From: CAVROP01 sp050012175
Lineage (GTDB): Bacteria; Acidobacteriota; Terriglobia; UBA7540
Direction: 5' to 3'
Length of the DNA: 64,000 bases
NCBI GenBank assembly: GCA_050012175.1
Contig: JBEKHR010000009.1
Span: forward strand, 62,001-126,000
The position numbers were made by a program, and so were the translations under genes. Shown here piece by piece: positions 26,619-35,400 of the stretch. Under the pieces are notes generated by a model. That model was not told the origin of the DNA. It saw only the letters and a program-made list of their open reading frames with translations, and did no database searches. The stretch's first letter is position 1; every line of letters begins with the position of its first letter.

Positions 26619-27948
26619 AATGTCGGCCGCTTAGTCGCGCGGGATTTTCTACTTCGTTAATCTTCTTATTGAGGTCTCGTGCCTTGTGTTCTCGCGGCCG
26701 CTCCGTGCCCTGGGCAAAGTGCATTGCGGCATCGAAAGAATGCCTCAAAGCCTCGTTCACTTCTCCCCTCCTCCAGCTGAGTACCGCACTAGAAACGTCA
26801 AGGCAGCCTGCGAAGTCCGGCTCCACTCTGAATGTTTTGCTCAAGTAGCATCCGCCGAGGAGTTTGCTAGCCTCGTTTAGCTGCTCCGGGCCGCCAAGGG
26901 CGATCAGTACGTTTGCCGTCGCGCTGGCCGAGTAATCGACCCGGGGCATCCATTTCTCTTTGCGGGCCAGGTCCTGTGTCTCCCTAAAACGGGTTATTGC
27001 ATTGTCACACGACCTGTCCAGTCTGGTGCGATCCAGGGCCCACTCCTCGAAACAAAGCAGGCCCTGAATATACGAGAAAAGACCCGCGTCTACATCCCTG
27101 GTGCTTTTCTCGCCGAGAATCCTATCGGCCTCTGTGAAGGCCGTCCTTGCCGCGCGAGGATTACGGTTCTCATACCAAGCGAACGCTTTCGCCAATTCGA
27201 GTTGGTAACGCCACTCCGGCCGAGATCTCAGACAACTCTCCACCAACCGGCATTCCTCGAGTGCGCCCAGTGCGTCATTTGGCCGATACGCTTTGGCGTA
27301 CAGGGCCACTTTCGTAACTTGGGACTGTGCCTCGATCAAGCGGTCTTCCGCACCACCCACTTTCCGTGCCTCGCGGATGATCCAATCGCAGCAGGTTTCG
27401 ACGAGGGAAGGAGCGTGTCTGCCATACAAAGCGCAAAAGTGAGCGATTCCCATCCTCAGGTCGGGCGCGCCCAGATACAGCTGGACCATCCTCTTGTAAC
27501 CCTTCAGGTCCTTTCCCATTAGGTAGTAAGAGACGGTCACCAACTCCTCTGGATCCACCTGCTGAAACTGCTCCTGCCAGTCGTGCGCCGACCCGGGGTG
27601 TTCCGCAAGTCGTGCTGAAAGGTTGAGATACTTTTCACAAAGATCTTCGGGGTGGACGCCCAGCCGCGCCGCGTCGCCGGACCGACGGGCTTCCTCTTGC
27701 AAGTGGCAGTGGAGGAGCCTATTGAGCCTATCGAGGTGGGAAAAGGTTGGCACTGTGGTCCCACTCTCGTATTGCGAATACGCGGGCTGAGTGATTCGTA
27801 GGTGCCGGGCAACGTCCTCCTGAGAGTAATGCAACTCCAGGCGCCTTCTCTTCAACAGCTTTCCGAATTCGTGGCGCAGGCCGCGTTCGGAAAGACGCTG
27901 TGGTCTTTGTTCGGATGGTGCTCCAGCGCCTGAATCTGATTGTTCCAT
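26599..27948 (-). CDS. XRE-family regulator with long helical (TPR-like) C-terminal region
   Basis: 449 residues. Residues about 28-85 are an XRE helix-turn-helix (LKRRRLELHYSQEDVARHLRITQPAYSQYESG). The remaining ~360 residues are alpha-helical with TPR-like spacing (LELAKAFAWYENRNPRAARTAF, GLFSYIQGLLCFEEWAL). The architecture recalls RRNPP/Rgg-type regulators that bind short peptides. ATG 27948 has GGAG 9 nt upstream, and a good promoter lies at 28014-28042. It diverges from a 55-residue gene, which could be its target or ligand source. That role is inferred from layout only. Confidence 0.75.
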   Translation of the reverse strand: MEQSDSGAGAPSEQRPQRLSERGLRHEFGKLLKRRRLELHYSQEDVARHLRITQPAYSQYESGTTVPTFSHLDRLNRLLHCHLQEEARRSGDAARLGVHPEDLCEKYLNLSARLAEHPGSAHDWQEQFQQVDPEELVTVSYYLMGKDLKGYKRMVQLYLGAPDLRMGIAHFCALYGRHAPSLVETCCDWIIREARKVGGAEDRLIEAQSQVTKVALYAKAYRPNDALGALEECRLVESCLRSRPEWRYQLELAKAFAWYENRNPRAARTAFTEADRILGEKSTRDVDAGLFSYIQGLLCFEEWALDRTRLDRSCDNAITRFRETQDLARKEKWMPRVDYSASATANVLIALGGPEQLNEASKLLGGCYLSKTFRVEPDFAGCLDVSSAVLSWRRGEVNEALRHSFDAAMHFAQGTERPREHKARDLNKKINEVENPARLSGRHFAEWLL

Positions 27949-28013
27949 AGCTTGCCGACTCCGTATAAGCGGGGCTTATATCTGGCTCTTGGCGCGTTCG
28001 AGGACTCAGCTTC

Positions 28014-28042
28014 ATTATACGTCCAGAGAGAAAGCAGACCAA
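28014..28042 (-). promoter_or_regulatory. sigma70-like promoter of the XRE regulator gene
   Basis: On the minus strand: TTGGTC (28042-28037), 17-bp spacer, TATAAT (28019-28014), about 65 nt ahead of the regulator ATG. It lies inside the 137-bp divergent spacer shared with the 55-residue gene. Confidence 0.6.
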
Positions 28043-28085
28043 GGCCAACGCGAGATAGCCGGCCTTGATCAGAAAGGAGGGTGCA

Positions 28086-28253
28086 ATGGGTAAAACGGTA
28101 AACATAGGCAGTCCGGACCACTTGACACAAGTTCAGGTCAAGTCGGACCCCCCCAGGGTCGAAATTGTCGATCACTTCGACAAGGGGCGGGACCCGCTTC
28201 CGGCGCACGTCGTCACGATAGTTGGGCCGGATGGGCAAGTCAAAACCAGCTAG
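28086..28253 (+). CDS. 55-residue protein of unknown function
   Basis: ATG 28086 follows a near-perfect Shine-Dalgarno (AAAGGAGGG, 4 nt gap), and a GC-rich hairpin follows the stop, so this looks like a true gene despite its size. The protein (MGKTVNIGSPDHLTQVQVK... ending GPDGQVKTS) is hydrophilic, beta-prone and lacks a signal peptide. It diverges from the XRE/TPR-like regulator with 137 bp between them. Candidate regulator target, partner or peptide source; function unknown. Confidence 0.65.
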   Translation: MGKTVNIGSPDHLTQVQVKSDPPRVEIVDHFDKGRDPLPAHVVTIVGPDGQVKTS

Positions 28254-28261
28254 TGACCGAG

Positions 28262-28291
28262 GGGCCGGGGCAATTTAAGTCGCCCCGGCCC
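28262..28291 (+). terminator. GC-rich hairpin after the 55-residue gene
   Basis: GGGCCGGGGC, 10-nt loop, GCCCCGGCCC: a perfect 10-bp stem starting 9 nt past the stop codon. No T-run follows, so it is terminator-like rather than canonical. Confidence 0.5.
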
Positions 28292-28426
28292 TGGCATTAG
28301 GCTCTGAAAAATCCGAGGCCAGTCGCGACATCGATGAATCCAGCGGCGTTGTGACGCCCATGTGTGACCCTATAGGCCTCGTAGAATCAGCGTTGAAACA
28401 GGGTACCTTCCAATCCCACCGGTCCG

Positions 28427-30214
28427 TTAATTTGCGGAGGATCTGCCTGTTTTCTGTGCAGCAATCCACTCATTGATTCTTGTTTCGAGCACCTCGAGGG
28501 GGAGTGGTCCGTCGGCGAGCACGGCATCGTGGAAGGCGCGAATATCGAATTTGTCGCCGAGGGAGTCCCGGGCGCGTTGGCGCAGCTCGACAATTTTCAT
28601 CTGGCCGAGTTTGTAAGCCAGCGCCTGCCCGGGCCACGCGATGTAGCGGTCCACTTCGGTCTGGATGTTGGGTTCATCCATGGCGGTGTGCTGGCGGAAG
28701 AAGTCCACCATTTGCTGGCGCGACCAGTGCTTGTAGTGCACACCTGTATCCACAACCAGGCGAACAGAACGCCACATCTCATTTTCCAACCGTCCATATT
28801 CGCTATAGGGATCTTGGTAGAAACCGGCTTCTTTGCCCAATCGCTCCGCGTAAAACGCCCAACCCTCGGAATACGCATTGTAAGAAGCAAATCTGCGGAA
28901 GGGCGGAAGGTTAGCCAGTTCCTGCGCGATGGAGAACTGCAGATGATGACCAGGTATGCCCTCATGATAGGCAATCGCTTCCACATTGAGCAGGAGCCGA
29001 TGCTGGGGATCATATTCATTGACGTTGATGCGGCCAGGGCGTGAATCGTCACCGGCTCCGGGTGAGTAATCGGCAGGGACGGCATCAGGAGCGCGAAACG
29101 CCTCCATGGGAATTACTTCCAGTTTGTTCTTCGGCAAATGAGAGAAAAGTTGCGGAAGCTTGGAATACATCTGGTCGGTGTAATGTTGGTACAGGCCGAG
29201 AAGTTGCTGACCGGAGCTCGCATAGAGATGGCGATCGTTCCGGATGTGCTGGTTAAAACTCGCCAAGTCGCTGAAGCCCTGCTGGTGAGCAATCTCGAGC
29301 AGCTCGGTCTCGATTTCAGCCACTTGTTTGAGCCCCAGCTTGTGGATGTCTTCCGGGCCTAAATCAGTAGTCGTCATTCGTCGCATGTCGAAGCGATAAC
29401 GGGCGTCACCCTCCGGCAATGCCCAAATGCCAACTTCCGTGCCTCCCTTAGGAGCGTATTGGGTGCGTACAAAGGCGGCAAAATTCGCGTACGCAGGCGC
29501 CACTTCATTCTTCACAGCGGCGAGGATGGCATCGTGCAGGCGCTTCTGAGCAGCCTCCGAAATGCCTGCGGGGAACTTAGACACAGGCTGTGTGAATGGG
29601 CTGTCGTGCGGAGACTTGTCAGCGATATCCTGTGCTTGGAGGGCGACCTTCTCCAGCAGATATCGCGGTGGAATCAGACCGTCACGCAGGCCGAGTTGCA
29701 CATCCGCTACGATCTGTTCGAAGATATGGGGGAGCTGGTGCAGGCGCGAGAGATAGTCTTCATAATCCTTCACTGAGCGAAAGGGCGTTGCGGAGACCAG
29801 AGCTGCATAGGCCAGATGGATTCCGTTCATCTGGTCGACAGGCATTTCCCAGTCTTTGAACCTGGATGATTCGATCTGCTCGCGCAAGCTGCGTACCATG
29901 AGAATCTTATTCAACTGTTCTTGCTCTGGGAAACCGGTGGTGTCGATAGAGTCGATGCTCCGGAGCGTCTGTTTCGCATGCTCCAGGTCCTCGGCGAAGA
30001 ATTTGGCCGAATAATCGCTCACCCTGTCGTTGAATCGGTTGTCGCCGATATAGGTTGCCATCTCAGGGTGAACTTGAAGCTGATATTCCCACTCACGTTG
30101 AAGCGCCGCACTCAGTTGAGCGCGACGCATCTCTAGCGCAGTTTCCGTCCCTGTCCTTGGAATGGCAATCGTTACCAATGGAATTGCAAGAAGCACTATA
30201 GGAATCCACCTCAT
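28427..30214 (-). CDS. secreted DUF885 metallopeptidase-like protein
   Basis: 595 residues with an N-terminal signal peptide (IPIVLLAIPLVTIAIP). DUF885 proteins have a gluzincin-like zinc site, seen here as AYHEGIPGHHLQ, with a downstream Glu-containing helix (NAYSEGWAFYAERLG). INVNEYDPQHRLLLNVEAIAY just before it is typical. The family is exported and thought to cleave peptides; substrates are largely undefined. Length is normal. Single gene, with repeat-rich DNA upstream. Confidence 0.9.
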   Translation of the reverse strand: MRWIPIVLLAIPLVTIAIPRTGTETALEMRRAQLSAALQREWEYQLQVHPEMATYIGDNRFNDRVSDYSAKFFAEDLEHAKQTLRSIDSIDTTGFPEQEQLNKILMVRSLREQIESSRFKDWEMPVDQMNGIHLAYAALVSATPFRSVKDYEDYLSRLHQLPHIFEQIVADVQLGLRDGLIPPRYLLEKVALQAQDIADKSPHDSPFTQPVSKFPAGISEAAQKRLHDAILAAVKNEVAPAYANFAAFVRTQYAPKGGTEVGIWALPEGDARYRFDMRRMTTTDLGPEDIHKLGLKQVAEIETELLEIAHQQGFSDLASFNQHIRNDRHLYASSGQQLLGLYQHYTDQMYSKLPQLFSHLPKNKLEVIPMEAFRAPDAVPADYSPGAGDDSRPGRINVNEYDPQHRLLLNVEAIAYHEGIPGHHLQFSIAQELANLPPFRRFASYNAYSEGWAFYAERLGKEAGFYQDPYSEYGRLENEMWRSVRLVVDTGVHYKHWSRQQMVDFFRQHTAMDEPNIQTEVDRYIAWPGQALAYKLGQMKIVELRQRARDSLGDKFDIRAFHDAVLADGPLPLEVLETRINEWIAAQKTGRSSAN

Positions 30215-30545
30215 AATGGGAGTAGATTATCACAGACAACGACTCCAAACGAGTAGCTAAACCTCAGATGTCGCACATTTTGCTGAACCAGCGGGGGGGG
30301 GTTGACAAACCCTAACACATCGGCTACAGTGCTAGCGTATGGCCGGAAAGAGGGTAGGCGGTAGGTAGTAGGTGGTAGGTGGGGAAAGGATTCTTGCCCA
30401 CAGGCCCGTCAATCCGACGGACCGTGCGAGCTGGGAAACAGTCCTTATGCAGGCTTTCACCGTCACCTGTAGACTGCCCCGCCGCGGCAGGTCGGCTGTC
30501 CCCCGCCGAATGCACAGCGAAGATAGAATTCTTTTTTTTGCGGGA

Positions 30546-30660
30546 ACGACGCGGGAATGTCTATGAAAACAAAGGACCGCTGTGGAAAAGTGGGAACGAA
30601 GCGGGAATGTTTATGAAAATAAAGGTAGTTATCCGTTTAAAGCGGGGATGTATTTGAAAA
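30546..30660 (-). repeat. three-unit intergenic repeat array, reversed copy
   Basis: Units at 30546-30574, 30597-30625 and about 30635-30660 carry GGGAATGTYTATGAAAA and correspond, in reverse order and strand, to units C, B and A at 9589-9708. Confidence 0.8.
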
Positions 30661-30847
30661 CAGGCAGGTTAATATCTTCAGTCGAGATTAATTAGGTGCC
30701 CATCTACGACAGAAAATCCCACGTCAGACCAGACCAATCCTGATCTCGTCTCGGACTTAATGTCCTCACTCCGCGCCGCACGCAATGCGTCTGCCGCCCG
30801 CCTGCCGGCTTCGAATCTCCCAACCGAGTAAGCCGTGGCCTTCCTGG

Positions 30848-30878
30848 TTGCGTTCGAGTAGACATTGTGGTTTATAAT
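30848..30878 (+). promoter_or_regulatory. possible promoter of the envelope gene block
   Basis: A perfect TATAAT (30873-30878) with TTGCGT 19 bp upstream. If used, transcription starts a few bases before ATG 30892, giving an almost leaderless mRNA. Confidence 0.35.
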
Positions 30879-30891
30879 GTGTGAAATCGCC

Positions 30892-32832
30892 ATGCGACTC
30901 CCCAAAGCGAAGTGGCCCCTCTTTATAGGTCTTGCCCTGTGCATCTTTCTGGCGTTCGCCGGATTGGCCATCTGGAAGGCGTCGCAGGCGCTCCACCGCG
31001 CCTCAGAGGAAGTGGCCGCAGCGGAAAACCTGAAATTCACGGTTTTGCGCCTAGACCATGCCGTCCCTTCCGGCGTCGAGTGGATCAGCTCCCCTGCGGT
31101 TTTCAATGACGCGGCCTTTCTCGAGGGTCGCCTGTACCTATGTGGCCCCTCGGGCCTGACCGAGTATTCCCCGGACGGGAAGCTGGTTGCCCGCTACCGA
31201 GTCGGCCTGGAGCTTCCCGCGGCGCCGCTCGTGGGCATGTCCATCGGGCGCGCCGCAGACGCCGCGGAACCGGAACTCTACCTGGCCACTCGAGGCGGAG
31301 GTGTTCTGGCGTTCAGCGAGAAGAGTTCCCGGCAGATCCTTCCGGAGGCCAACCCGCTTCGCCAACTCACTGCTGTGCTCCCACTGCCCACTGGCCGAAT
31401 TTTGCTGGGCACAGAGAAGAGCGGCGTCTTGGTTTACGACGGCACACACCTCACGCCCTTCCATCCGCAGCTTGCGAAATTGCACATTACGGCGCTGGCG
31501 GGGGACGACTCGAGCATCTGGGCTGGCACGCTCGACGGCGGTGTCATCCATTGGCACGCCGGCCAGGCCGACCGTTTCGCGGAGGCCGAAGGGCTGCCCG
31601 ACCCGCGCGTTCTCTCGCTGGCCATTGACGGCGACCGGACCTTTGTGGGCACCCCCATGGGCGTGGCGGAATTCCGGGACGGCAAGTTCACGCGCGTGCT
31701 GGCCTCAGGCTTCTTTGCCGGCGCCCTGCTGGCGGATGGCCAGACACTCGTCGTGGGCACGCTCGACGAGGGCATCTTGGAGGTCCCACTCGCCCCAAGT
31801 TCAAAGGCCGGCCCACGCCCGCGCGGCCAGGAAATCTCAGGCCGAATCATGCGTCTGCTGTCGGCCGAAACCAACCTCTTCGCCCTGACGGATAGCGGCT
31901 TCTATAGCTTCAATCCGCACGGTGGGACGTGGCGGCCCGTCATCGAACGCGAAGATACGTTGCTGGCGGACCGTGACGTCTCCGCGCTCGCTTTTGACTC
32001 GTCCGGCCGCCTCTGGGTCGGTTACTTCGATCGCGGCCTCGATGTACTTTCGCCCTCCGGCGACCGGGCCACGCACATCGAAGACGAGCACGTCTTCTGC
32101 GTCAACCGCATCGTTCATGACTCGCAGCACGACACCACCGACGTGGCCACGGCCAATGGCCTGGTGGTGTTTGATGGGGCCCTCCGACAGCGTGAGGTGT
32201 TGGGGCGCAACGAGGGTTTGATTGCCGACCATGTGACCGATGTCGCGCTCACACCCGGGGGCATGACTTTGGCCACGCCCGCCGGGATCACTTTTCTTAC
32301 ACCTACCGGCGCGCGCAGCATCTACGCGTTTCACGGCCTGGTAAACAATCACGTCTATACCCTGGGCGCAGAGGGCACGCGATTGCTGGTGGGAACGCTC
32401 GGCGGCCTCTCGGTTCTCAACGAGGGCCAAGTGCGCATGAACTACACCACGGCAAACTCCGGGCTAAAAGCTAACTGGATTACTGCGCTGGCGCAGGTCG
32501 GCGACGAGTGGTTTGTGGGAAGTTACGGTGGCGGGATTTTTCGCCTCGACGCCACCGGGCGCTGCGAGACGTTTCCCGACGCCACCGGGGCGTTCGTGGT
32601 GAACCCCAACGCCATGCTCGCCAGCGGCCAGCGCGTCTACGCCGGAACCCTGGAAAGAGGATTGTACGTTTACGACCGCGCCCTGGGACGCTGGAGCGAC
32701 GTCACCGCGGCCCTGCCCTCGCCCAACGTCACGGCTTTCGCGGTCCACAACGGCTACCTGTACATCGGCACGGACAACGGCTTGATTCGCATTCTCGAGC
32801 AGAACTTGACTAGCCAGGGGCTGCGCCCTTGA
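30892..32832 (+). CDS. membrane-anchored beta-propeller (two-component-regulator propeller type) protein
   Basis: About 646 residues from ATG 30892; ATG 30877 and TTG 30865 are also in frame. A signal anchor (WPLFIGLALCIFLAFAGLAIW) is followed by repeated blades of the form ITALAGDDSSIWAGTLDGGV, VLSLAIDGDRTFVGTPMGV, VSALAFDSSGRLWVGYFDRG and VTAFAVHNGYLYIGTDNGL, the Reg_prop pattern. These propellers form periplasmic ligand-binding or scaffold domains. Unlike hybrid sensors there is no kinase or regulator domain attached. First gene of a six-gene block ending in two peptidoglycan-active proteins. Confidence 0.8.
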   Translation: MRLPKAKWPLFIGLALCIFLAFAGLAIWKASQALHRASEEVAAAENLKFTVLRLDHAVPSGVEWISSPAVFNDAAFLEGRLYLCGPSGLTEYSPDGKLVARYRVGLELPAAPLVGMSIGRAADAAEPELYLATRGGGVLAFSEKSSRQILPEANPLRQLTAVLPLPTGRILLGTEKSGVLVYDGTHLTPFHPQLAKLHITALAGDDSSIWAGTLDGGVIHWHAGQADRFAEAEGLPDPRVLSLAIDGDRTFVGTPMGVAEFRDGKFTRVLASGFFAGALLADGQTLVVGTLDEGILEVPLAPSSKAGPRPRGQEISGRIMRLLSAETNLFALTDSGFYSFNPHGGTWRPVIEREDTLLADRDVSALAFDSSGRLWVGYFDRGLDVLSPSGDRATHIEDEHVFCVNRIVHDSQHDTTDVATANGLVVFDGALRQREVLGRNEGLIADHVTDVALTPGGMTLATPAGITFLTPTGARSIYAFHGLVNNHVYTLGAEGTRLLVGTLGGLSVLNEGQVRMNYTTANSGLKANWITALAQVGDEWFVGSYGGGIFRLDATGRCETFPDATGAFVVNPNAMLASGQRVYAGTLERGLYVYDRALGRWSDVTAALPSPNVTAFAVHNGYLYIGTDNGLIRILEQNLTSQGLRP

Positions 32833-32875
32833 TATCCCGTGTAGGGCCGGGGCTTGCCCCGTGTAGAAACTCTAG

Positions 32876-32950
32876 CCCTCTCCCCCTTGGGGGAGAGGGT
32901 GGCCCGCCGCCGGCGTTTTCTTCAGCGGGGGCGGGCCGGGTGAGGGGGTC
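32876..32950 (+). repeat. 75-bp palindromic repeat, copy 2 (intergenic)
   Basis: Starts with CCCTCTCCCCC/GGGGGAGAGGG and ends GGGTGAGGGGGTC, nearly identical to copies at 7933 and 42763. It lies between the propeller gene and the VIT-vWA gene and could form a strong hairpin in the mRNA. Confidence 0.9.
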
Positions 32951-33009
32951 GCGAGCCTCCGCCCGTCCGTTTGCAGCTCCGTGTTTCACCGCACATGACG
33001 GAGTAACCT

Positions 33010-35400
33010 ATGAAGCATATCTGCTGCTTACTGATCCTTCTCGTTCTCCTATCCACTGCCTCCTGGGGTTTTGGCGATGCCGGCGTCATCATTCCCACCG
33101 GGCAGGAACGGCCAGACCCTTCAATCCTATCGCTGGAGGAGATGCGCATAACCGTCTACATCGACAACGGCGATGCGCGCGTCTTCATCCAGCAGATTTA
33201 CGGCAGCCATCAGGACGGCGTCCTGGAAGGCAATTACATTTTTGCCTTGCCCAGTCGCGCGGCGATCTCCGACTTTGCCGTGTGGGACGGCGTTACGCGC
33301 ATTCCCGGCGTCATCCTGGAGCGGAAGCGCGCCGAGGAGATTTATAACGCCCTGAAATGGCAGTCGATCGATCCCGGCCTATTACAGATGGGCGAGCGCG
33401 GCGCGGAGGAGGCGCGGCGCAGTCAAGTGTTCAGCGCGCATATCGTTCCCATTCCGGCCTTCGGCACGAAACGCCTCGAGATCGAGTATCACGAGACCCT
33501 TCCGGTTGAAAACCTGCAATCGTTCTTCGCCGTGCCTTTGCACCCGGATGCCTACCAGGCTCAAACAGCGGCTCACCTCGACATCAACTTTGAGCTGCAC
33601 ACTCAGCACGCTATCCGCGACTTCCAGGTGATTGGCCAGACCTTTCCGCTGAAAATCACGGAACGCGGGCCCAACCTGGTGAAGGCAACGCTCGAAGCCA
33701 GCAACGCTCTGTTCAAGGAAGACTTTGCCGTGCGGTACGCATTTGACGAGGCCAAGGCCGATTCGCTCGAGGTCCTGACCTATCGCAACGCGCGCCCTCG
33801 CCAGCCCGATGCCGCGGACACGGCGCCTCCTCCGCCTAATACCAGCGAGCCGGGTTTTTTCGAGGCCTCGGCATTGTTCGCCTCTCACGGCCATGCGCCC
33901 GCCGCTGGCGACGCAACTTCAGCCGGGCCGCCGCGAACTATCCTGGTATTGTTCGACACCTCGCTCTCCATGCAATGGGAAAAGCTGGAGCGCAGCTACC
34001 TGGCCATGGAAACACTGCTCCGCTCGCTGCGGCCCGCCGACCGCTTCAATCTTCTCCTGTTCAATACGGAGCTGAGTTGGTTTGAAAAGCAGCCCCTGAT
34101 GGCGGACAAGCCCGCGGTGGAGCGCGCTCTGGAATTTGTGCGGGCAAGCGGTTTGCGCGGCGGAACCAATCTTCAGCAGGCACTGGATGCCGCGCTCACG
34201 CAGGCAAAAAGCTCTACGGGTGAGAGTTACATCGTCCTTCTGAGCGATGGAGACGCCACGCGCGGCCTCATCGGCACGGGCCGGCTGGCCGCCTGGTATT
34301 CCCGAGAGTGGAAGTCCCTGCCCGAGGCCTCACGCCCCCGAACTTACACCTTCGGCGTGGGCGATGACGCGAACCAGGTTCTTCTCCGCCTGCTCGGCCA
34401 GAACCGTGGCCTGATGGAATGGGTTCGATCGACGGAGCCGATGGATTTCAAGCTGAATGCATTCATCGGCAAGATTGGGCGTGATCCCCTCTCGCGGCTC
34501 AAACTCACCTCTACGCCAGCGGCGAACTTCGATCTTGTTTATCCGCTCGAAGACGCAGTCTTCCCCGGCTCCGTCGCCGCCTGGATCGGGCAATACAAAA
34601 GGCCGTTGCCTTCCGCACAATTTGACGTTCAGGCCATCCGCGAGGGCGCAGCCGCGAAGATGCATTCGAGCGTGCCGCTCCCCCAAGAAAACCTGGAGCA
34701 CCCGGACCTGCCGCGCACCTGGGCCAAGGCTCGCGTCGATGCGCTGCTGGCGAAGATCGAGCGCGAGGGTGAGGACCGCGCTTCCGTGGATGAAATCATC
34801 CGTCTGGCTCGCAAGTACAAGTTCGTCACGCCCTACACTTCGTTCTTAGCTGCGCCGCGCGCCCTGCTGCGCCCGCGCGTTATTCGGCCCGGCGATCCGG
34901 TCATTCGCGTGAAGACAGACCCCTCCATCACTTCCGTCGTCGCGCTTTTCCCCTTTGGCCTGATCAAAAATCTGCGTTACCTGCCGAGCGAGGACATGTG
35001 GCAAACCCGCTTCCTTGCTCCTGAGGACATGATCGACGGGACTTACCTGGTTCGCCTTATTCTGCGCGACCGCGAAGGGCACGTCTATCGCGAGTCGAAG
35101 ACTTTCGTCATGGTGACGCAGCCGCCGGTAGTGCGGGTTCGCCTCGACAGGAAACGATTCCGGCGGGGCGAGTCCATTCCCTTGCGCGTCAGCGCTTCAG
35201 CGCGGACGCGCACCGTGCTCGCGCGGATGTATGGAGCCGAACCCGCTTATCTGACCTGGAACCAGGACGCAGGCGCTAACACCGGCAATCTGCTCGTCCC
35301 GGCGGACCTCCCCGCCGGCCCCTACACGCTGACGGTGACGGCGGAAGATATTGCCCACAACATCGGCAGCCAGGAGGTGACCATTGAAGTCCTACCGTAG
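33010..35400 (+). CDS. secreted VIT and von Willebrand factor A domain protein
   Basis: 796 residues, signal peptide at 1-20. Residues about 35-180 form a VIT domain (MRITVYIDNGDARVFIQQIY, EGNYIFALPSRAAISDF, ILERKRAEEIY). The vWA domain follows at about 310-480 with an intact MIDAS (D316-T-S318-L-S320 in LFDTSLSM) and LRGGTNLQQAL plus VLLSDGDAT. The C-terminus has an Ig-like region (about 690-790). Proteins of this kind bind partners through a metal ion at the periplasmic or cell surface. GGAG lies 6 nt before ATG. Its last 17 nt overlap the giant TPR gene. Confidence 0.9.
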   Translation: MKHICCLLILLVLLSTASWGFGDAGVIIPTGQERPDPSILSLEEMRITVYIDNGDARVFIQQIYGSHQDGVLEGNYIFALPSRAAISDFAVWDGVTRIPGVILERKRAEEIYNALKWQSIDPGLLQMGERGAEEARRSQVFSAHIVPIPAFGTKRLEIEYHETLPVENLQSFFAVPLHPDAYQAQTAAHLDINFELHTQHAIRDFQVIGQTFPLKITERGPNLVKATLEASNALFKEDFAVRYAFDEAKADSLEVLTYRNARPRQPDAADTAPPPPNTSEPGFFEASALFASHGHAPAAGDATSAGPPRTILVLFDTSLSMQWEKLERSYLAMETLLRSLRPADRFNLLLFNTELSWFEKQPLMADKPAVERALEFVRASGLRGGTNLQQALDAALTQAKSSTGESYIVLLSDGDATRGLIGTGRLAAWYSREWKSLPEASRPRTYTFGVGDDANQVLLRLLGQNRGLMEWVRSTEPMDFKLNAFIGKIGRDPLSRLKLTSTPAANFDLVYPLEDAVFPGSVAAWIGQYKRPLPSAQFDVQAIREGAAAKMHSSVPLPQENLEHPDLPRTWAKARVDALLAKIEREGEDRASVDEIIRLARKYKFVTPYTSFLAAPRALLRPRVIRPGDPVIRVKTDPSITSVVALFPFGLIKNLRYLPSEDMWQTRFLAPEDMIDGTYLVRLILRDREGHVYRESKTFVMVTQPPVVRVRLDRKRFRRGESIPLRVSASARTRTVLARMYGAEPAYLTWNQDAGANTGNLLVPADLPAGPYTLTVTAEDIAHNIGSQEVTIEVLP

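Larger units (their letters stand above)
30215..30891. other. repeat-rich intergenic region
   Basis: No gene seen. It contains a (GGTAGGTAGTAGGTGGTAGGT)-like tract (about 30350-30380), the reversed three-unit repeat array (30546-30660) and, near 30848-30878, the likely promoter of the envelope block. Confidence 0.7.

Noticed and set aside
30546..30660. second CRISPR-like array
   Set aside because: Same units and short spacers as at 9.6 kb; units, not spacers, are what is conserved between loci.
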